Shown here in pieces: positions 60,331-64,000 of a stretch of 64,000 nucleotides of DNA (positions are counted from its first letter, which is position 1; every line of letters starts with the position of its first letter). The translations under genes were made by a program, and so were the position numbers. The stretch is from DATFQI01 sp963816955 (GTDB lineage Bacteria; Actinomycetota; Thermoleophilia; Solirubrobacterales; Solirubrobacteraceae): contig CAWFME010000004.1 in NCBI GenBank assembly GCA_963816955.1, positions 1,054,001-1,118,000 of the forward strand. The letters run 5' to 3'. The notes beneath the pieces are model-generated. The model was not told where the DNA came from. It was given only the letters and a program-made list of their open reading frames with translations, and did no database searches.

Positions 60331-61854
60331 TCACCCGCCGCGGGCGGCCGCGATCGCGCGGACCGTCTCGACCGTGTCGGCCTCCGCGGCCGGCTTGTCG
60401 TCGCGGTAGCGCTTGACGCGCGCGAAGCGCAGGGCCATCCCGGCCGGGTAGCGGCGCGAGGTCTGGACCCCGTCGAAGGCGATCTCGACGACCTGCTCCG
60501 GGCGCACGTGCACCGCGTGGCCGTCGCGGCGGGTCTCGAGCGCGAGGAAGCGCTCGGTCTGCCACGCGAGCAGCTCGTCCGTGAGGCCCTTGAAGGTCTT
60601 GCCGAGCATCGCCCAGCCGTCGCCGTCGCGGGCGCCGAGGTGCAGGTTGGAGAGGAAGCCGCGGCGGCGTCCGTGGCCCCACTCCGCCGCGAGCACGACG
60701 AGGTCGAGCGTGTGCACGGGCTTGACCTTCAGCCACGCGGCGCCGCGGCGGCCGGCGGCGTAGGGCGCGTCGAGGTCCTTGACCATCACGCCCTCGTGGC
60801 CGGCGGCGAGCGCCGCGTCGAACGTCGCCTGCGCCGCGGCGGCGTCGTCGGCGACCGAATGCGGGATGCGCAGCTCGGGCGCGATGCGGTCGAGCGCCGC
60901 GGCGCGCTCGGCCAGCGGCGCGTCCAGCAGGTCCTCGCCGTCGAGGTGCAGCAGGTCGAAGAAGAACACGCTGAGCGGGATCTCGCGGCGCAGCTCCTCG
61001 AGGTTCCGGCGTGAGCCGAAGCGCGAGCCCGTGACCTGGAACGGGTGCGGGCGGCCGTCCTCGCGCAGCGCGATCACCTCGCCGTCGAGCACGAAGCGCC
61101 TCGCGGGCAGCGCGAGCGCGGCCTCGACCGCCTCGGGCACGTGCGCGGTGACGTCGTCGAGCGAGCGCGTGAACACGGCGACCGCGTCGCCGTCGCGGTG
61201 GATCTGTACGCGCGCGCCGTCGAGCTTGTGCTCGACCGCGGCCCGGCCCGTCTTCTCCAGCGCGGCGCCGACGTCGGGCGCGGTGGAGGCGAGCATGGGG
61301 GAGAGCGGCGTGCCGACCTGGAGGTGCACGGCGGCCAGGCCCTCCTCGCCGTCGCGCAGGGCGATGCCGGCCGTGGCGGCGAGGTCGCCGTTGAGCGTCA
61401 GCGCGCGGCGCACCGCGGGCTCGGGCACCTGGGCGGCGTGGGCGACGGCGGCGGTCATCACGCCCGCGAGCGCGCCCTGGCCGAGGTCGCCCATCAGCAG
61501 CCGGACCAGGAAGCGCTGCTCGTCCGCGTCGGCGCGCGCCAGCAGGGCGGCGAGCGCCTCGCGGCGGGCGGCCTGCGAGCCCGGGCCGCTCATCGCCCCG
61601 ACCGCCTCGAACGCGTCGTCGACCTCCGCGACGGTCAGCGAGGGCTCCTGCGCCGGCGGTGGCAGGTCACGCAGCTGCGCCCAGCCGACGCCGATCTGGC
61701 GCTGGGTCAGCCGGCCCGAGAGGAACGCGACCGCGGCCGCCACCTCCTCGGGCGCGGCGCCCGCGAGCAGCGCGGAGATCGCCTCGGTCTTGGCCTTGCG
61801 CGAGCGGGTGGCGGCGACGGCGGCGGAGACGTCGGTGAGCTCGCGCAGGCGCAT
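60331..61854 (-). CDS. ligB: ATP-dependent DNA ligase (LigB-like)
   Basis: A 507-residue ligase, the same length as mycobacterial LigB. An N-terminal helical DNA-binding domain (~1-175) is followed by the adenylation domain with the AMP-accepting Lys210 in VEHKLDGARVQIHR, FVLDGEVIAL, FFFDLLHLDG and EGVMVKDLDAPY, then an OB domain. The segment AWLKVKPVHTLDLVVLAAEWG is motif V. It seals nicked duplex DNA; actinobacteria use it besides NAD-dependent LigA. ATG 61854 fits family N-termini better than the in-frame ATG at 61866. Confidence 0.92.
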   Translation of the reverse strand: MRLRELTDVSAAVAATRSRKAKTEAISALLAGAAPEEVAAAVAFLSGRLTQRQIGVGWAQLRDLPPPAQEPSLTVAEVDDAFEAVGAMSGPGSQAARREALAALLARADADEQRFLVRLLMGDLGQGALAGVMTAAVAHAAQVPEPAVRRALTLNGDLAATAGIALRDGEEGLAAVHLQVGTPLSPMLASTAPDVGAALEKTGRAAVEHKLDGARVQIHRDGDAVAVFTRSLDDVTAHVPEAVEAALALPARRFVLDGEVIALREDGRPHPFQVTGSRFGSRRNLEELRREIPLSVFFFDLLHLDGEDLLDAPLAERAAALDRIAPELRIPHSVADDAAAAQATFDAALAAGHEGVMVKDLDAPYAAGRRGAAWLKVKPVHTLDLVVLAAEWGHGRRRGFLSNLHLGARDGDGWAMLGKTFKGLTDELLAWQTERFLALETRRDGHAVHVRPEQVVEIAFDGVQTSRRYPAGMALRFARVKRYRDDKPAAEADTVETVRAIAAARGG

Positions 61855-61877
61855 GGCGGCTGACATCCTCGCGGACG

Positions 61878-62471
61878 ATGCCGCACCGCAACCGCGTGAC
61901 CCCGTTCGGCGAGATCGTCGCGCTCCCCGAGCGCGGCACGCTGATGGGCAACCGCGGCGTCCTGCTCGGCGACGACGGGTCGCACCGCCGCGACTGGCAG
62001 CTCCGCCGCTGGATCGCCTGCCGGCTCGAGTTCAAGGGCCGCCGCCGCGCGATCCGGCAGCCGCGCCGCTGGACCGAGCTGTTCTTCCTCGACGAGGCGA
62101 CGGCGCTCGCCGCGGGCCACCGCCCGTGCGCCGAGTGCCGCCGCGAGGACTACCGCCGCTGGCAGGCCGCCTGGCCCGAGCCCGACACGGGCGCCGGCGC
62201 GATGGACCTCGTGCTGCACGCCGACCGCCTCGACGGGCGCGCGAAGCGCACGTACGAGGCCGCTCTCGGAGACCTTCCGGACGGCGTCGTCGTGCAGCGG
62301 GGCGGGGCGTTCCTGCTCTGGCGGGGCGCGCTGCTGCCGTGGGCGCCGGGCGGCTACGGGCCGCCGGAGCCGGCGCGCGCGGCAGAGCGCGTGACCGTCC
62401 TCACTCCGCGCGCCACGGTCGCCGCGATCGCCGGCGGCTACGCGGTCTCGGCGCACCCGTCCGCGACCTGA
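61878..62471 (+). CDS. Conserved-looking hypothetical protein with CAECRR motif, 197 aa
   Basis: A soluble, Arg-rich protein. The motif LAAGHRPCAECRREDYRRW (~residues 77-95) resembles the metal-binding Cys pair of Ada-type and other widespread unnamed proteins. A C-terminal beta-rich half contains HADRLDGRAKRTYEA and LTPRATVAAIAGGY. ATG 61878 is 23 bases from the divergent LigB start, so a shared promoter region and a role in DNA metabolism are possible but unproven. Confidence 0.75.
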   Translation: MPHRNRVTPFGEIVALPERGTLMGNRGVLLGDDGSHRRDWQLRRWIACRLEFKGRRRAIRQPRRWTELFFLDEATALAAGHRPCAECRREDYRRWQAAWPEPDTGAGAMDLVLHADRLDGRAKRTYEAALGDLPDGVVVQRGGAFLLWRGALLPWAPGGYGPPEPARAAERVTVLTPRATVAAIAGGYAVSAHPSAT

Positions 62472-62497
62472 CCTCAGCTTTCCGGCCGGGCGACCGA

Positions 62498-62503
62498 TAC
62501 CCT
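62498..62503 (+). promoter_or_regulatory. -10 box TACCCT of zinc-ribbon gene
   Basis: TACCCT lies about 75 bases before ATG 62578; the leader between them contains a possible GGAGG/CCTCC hairpin and a strong ribosome site. Confidence 0.35.
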
Positions 62504-62558
62504 GTGTCGTCGGAGGTCATCGCTGACACGGCTCCCACGCCGGGCCTCCGCGCAAGTG

Positions 62559-62568
62559 AAAGGAGGTG
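62559..62568 (+). promoter_or_regulatory. Strong ribosome binding site
   Basis: AAAGGAGGTG, nearly a full complement of the 16S 3' end, lies 9 bases before ATG 62578. It is the strongest Shine-Dalgarno in the window. Confidence 0.75.
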
Positions 62569-62577
62569 GAGCGACGA

Positions 62578-62682
62578 ATGATCCGCTTCATCTGTCAGAA
62601 GTGCCTGCGGCTCTGGGACGGGGGACAGGTGTCACACACCGCCTCGTGTCCGTACTGCGGCGGCGGGCTGAACGCCCGCTAA
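62578..62682 (+). CDS. 34-residue zinc ribbon protein
   Basis: A 34-residue protein starting MIRFICQKC and ending CPYCGGGLNAR; the two CxxC pairs (CQKC, CPYC) 16 residues apart form one complete treble-clef or zinc-ribbon site. Its strong ribosome site, own leader and following hairpin mark it as a genuine highly translated gene despite its size. The fold suggests nucleic-acid or ribosome binding; I do not know a name for it. Confidence 0.8.
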   Translation: MIRFICQKCLRLWDGGQVSHTASCPYCGGGLNAR

Positions 62683-62691
62683 CACAACGCT

Positions 62692-62716
62692 CGGCCCGCC
62701 TCGGATAGGCGGGCCG
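62692..62716 (+). terminator. Hairpin terminator of zinc-ribbon gene
   Basis: A perfect 10-bp stem CGGCCCGCCT/AGGCGGGCCG with loop CGGAT begins 9 bases after the stop at 62682. There is no T-run. Confidence 0.65.
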
Positions 62717-62734
62717 TCCGCGTTAAGGGACTCC

Positions 62735-62780
62735 GGCGGCGTTTGGCAGGCGCCGAAGGCTCGACGCCGCCGGCGCCTGC
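62735..62780. other. Interleaved inverted repeats (possible pseudoknot)
   Basis: GGCGGCGT (62735-62742) pairs with ACGCCGCC (62764-62771), and GCAGGCGCCG (62746-62755) pairs with CGGCGCCTGC (62771-62780). The order A-B-A'-B' permits a pseudoknot or two exclusive hairpins. Confidence 0.4.
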
Positions 62781-62804
62781 AAGCACGCGGCCGGCGCCCT
62801 AGGG
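62771..62804. repeat. Partial copy of the flanking block 3' end
   Basis: CGGCGCCTGC is followed by AAG, GCGGCCGGCGCC and CTAGGG, closely matching 52371-52406 apart from small gaps. It overlaps the last bases of the minus-strand gene at 62799. Confidence 0.5.
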
Positions 62805-63290
62805 GAGATCCCAGCCGAGCTTCGCGGCGATCGCCCGGCCGAGCTGCTCGTTGAGGTCGGGGCCCGTCTCGACGCCCGCGTGGACGACCTCGGTGCCGTC
62901 GATGCGCAGGTCGAGGCCGTTCGTGTGGAGCTGCCAGAGGTGCACGCGGGTCGGCTTGACCGTGCCCGTGTGGTCCTGGCGGTCCTCGAAGCGCTCGGTC
63001 ACCTCGAGCTCGAGCGAGCCCGGCACGAGGTGCAGCAGGCGGCAGCGCACCGGCATCCCGGCGTCGTTCAGCGCCGCCAGCGGGCGGGCCTGGAAGACGA
63101 GCAGGCCGCTGTCGAGCAGGACGACCATCGCGGGGCCGGAGGGCGTCTGGCCGATGCCGACGAGGCGGTTGTCCGGCGCCAGCTCGCGGACGGCCCGCGA
63201 GACCGGGCCGCGCTGGGGCGCGACGCTCTCCGGGTCGTCGTGGGCCTGCAGCCAGAAATGAACGAGCTCTCCCGCGGCCTGTGGGTTCAT
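62799..63290 (-). CDS. Hypothetical protein, 163 aa
   Basis: ATG 63290 is supported by a TAGGCT box 8 bases upstream; an open frame beyond it to 63545 runs through the GGDEF gene end and is rejected. The protein begins with a helical segment (AAGELVHFWLQAHDDPE) and continues as alternating beta strands (AMVVLLDSGLLVFQA, GSLELEVTERFED). No membrane segment, Cys motif or recognised domain is seen. The function is unknown. Confidence 0.65.
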   Translation of the reverse strand: MNPQAAGELVHFWLQAHDDPESVAPQRGPVSRAVRELAPDNRLVGIGQTPSGPAMVVLLDSGLLVFQARPLAALNDAGMPVRCRLLHLVPGSLELEVTERFEDRQDHTGTVKPTRVHLWQLHTNGLDLRIDGTEVVHAGVETGPDLNEQLGRAIAAKLGWDLP

Positions 63291-63298
63291 GGCGCGGG

Positions 63299-63304
63299 AG
63301 CCTA
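63299..63304 (-). promoter_or_regulatory. -10 box TAGGCT of hypothetical gene
   Basis: On the minus strand TAGGCT ends 8 bases before ATG 63290. Confidence 0.45.
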
Positions 63305-63349
63305 CGGCGCGCGCCCGCGCGATGGGAATCCCGCCCACCCCGCGGCGCG

Positions 63350-64000
63350 TCAGGCGGCGACGGCGCGGTCGCGCCCCGCGCGCTTGGCGGCGTAGAGCCG
63401 CGCGTCGGCGTCCCGGGCGAGCGCGCCGAGGTCGGTCGCGTCCGGTGCGGTGACGACGCCGAGGCTGGCCGTCAGCCGCAGGCGGGCGCCGGCCAGGGCG
63501 CCCCACGGCTCGGCGCGGAAGGCCGCGCGGACGCGCTCGCAGCACGCGAGCGCCTCGGCGTCGCTCGTACGCGGCATCAGCAGCAGGAACTCCTCGCCGC
63601 CGGTCCGCGCCACGACGTCGTCGGAGCGGACCTGCTCGCGCAGCAGCTCGGCCACGCGCACCAGGACGCGGTCGCCGACGGCGTGTCCGAAGCGGTCGTT
63701 GACCGTCTTGAAGTGGTCGATGTCGAGCACGGCGAGCGCCACGGGCCCGCCGATGTCGCGCGCCTGCTCCAGGTAGCGGCGGTTGTGCAGGCCCGTGAGC
63801 GGATCGCGCTCGGCCTGGTCGCGCAGCAGCTCCATCTCGATCCGCGCGCGCTCGAGCCCGAGCTGCAGCTCCGACAGCTCGCGCATCGCGGTGCGCTCCA
63901 CCTCGACGCAGCGCTGCAGCACGTCGTAGGCCTGCTCGGCCCGGCCCGCCTCGCGCAGGGAGGTCGCGATCGTGCCGAGGATCATGCTGCGCGCCTGGGG
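63350..64000 (-). CDS. GGDEF diguanylate cyclase, N-terminus beyond window
   Basis: The frame is open to the window edge; the visible 217 residues start with a tetratricopeptide-like helix pair (SLREAGRAEQAYDVLQRCVE) and a coiled-coil linker, then a complete GGDEF domain. The A-site reads TGGEEF and the inhibitory I-site RSDD lies exactly five residues before it, so it should make c-di-GMP under product feedback. DPLTGLHNRRYLEQ and IDHFKTVNDRFGH carry substrate and metal contacts. The upstream sensory part, probably more TPR units, is missing. Confidence 0.9.
   Translation of the reverse strand, partial: PQARSMILGTIATSLREAGRAEQAYDVLQRCVEVERTAMRELSELQLGLERARIEMELLRDQAERDPLTGLHNRRYLEQARDIGGPVALAVLDIDHFKTVNDRFGHAVGDRVLVRVAELLREQVRSDDVVARTGGEEFLLLMPRTSDAEALACCERVRAAFRAEPWGALAGARLRLTASLGVVTAPDATDLGALARDADARLYAAKRAGRDRAVAA

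Noticed and set aside
1..64000. CRISPR arrays, prophage, transposons or defence genes
   Set aside because: No regularly spaced repeats, integrase, transposase, nuclease-methylase pair or other defence signature was seen on either strand.

Overview
The window is high-GC DNA (roughly 70-75 percent G+C by eye) from an actinobacterium. A Thermoleophilia/Solirubrobacterales-type organism is the best guess: very GC-rich codons, many GTG/TTG starts, GTGA start-stop overlaps, a fadA2-fabG4-htdX-like locus as in mycobacteria, an IdeR/DtxR-like iron box, and secreted proteins with Gly/Pro/Ser-rich linkers. The taxon is inferred from gene content; no rRNA is present. One tRNA gene (Gln, CTG) is seen. 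I see no CRISPR array, prophage, insertion sequence or recognisable defence island.

Layout. 0-9 kb: the end of an S8 peptidase with FG-GAP repeats, two APC-fold permeases with C-terminal UspA domains around a small membrane protein, two TrkA/RCK proteins (together a likely potassium transport locus) and a ferredoxin-reductase-like flavoprotein. 9-14 kb: a Crp/Fnr regulator, tRNA-Gln and a heterodimeric ABC exporter. 14-21 kb: two small proteins, a GH3 glycosidase, a STAS protein, a metallophosphoesterase, an EamA transporter, a GNAT and a GAF-SpoIIE phosphatase. 21-25.5 kb: a decayed Stf0 sulfotransferase divergent from a sulfatase, a lipoprotein cytochrome c, an alpha/beta hydrolase and a class I amidotransferase. 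25.6-29.7 kb: two paralogous secreted HExxH metalloproteases. 29.8-40.7 kb: a fatty-acid/acyl-CoA region (acyl-CoA dehydrogenase, FadA2-like thiolase, FabG4-like reductase, HtdX-like dehydratase, MerR, SDR plus TetR, FadE10-like dehydrogenase), with three upstream regions sharing GTAC-based sites that may be operators. 40.8-47.1 kb: a membrane glycosyltransferase-like protein, a PQQ-type sugar dehydrogenase and an Fbp-type ferric iron ABC transporter under an iron box. 47.1-53.1 kb: a penicillin-acylase-family enzyme and a secreted alpha/beta hydrolase in one operon, then an acetoacetate-decarboxylase-like protein. 53.2-64 kb: mostly single metabolic enzymes (methyltransferase, GMC oxidoreductase, RsbR-like STAS, EVE-like protein, aldo/keto reductase, P-loop kinase, MBL hydrolase, GlcD-type oxidase), ATP-dependent DNA ligase LigB, a 34-residue zinc ribbon and a truncated GGDEF protein.

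Three window-wide patterns stand out. (1) Eight genes carry nine apparent single-base frameshifts, several at short G/C runs, which points to an unpolished assembly more than to real pseudogenes. (2) About twenty genes have a TAGNNT-like hexamer 6-9 bases before the start codon, consistent with leaderless transcription, and this was used to choose several starts. (3) A 45-base hairpin repeat occurs three times between genes, twice followed by a second conserved 60-base block.
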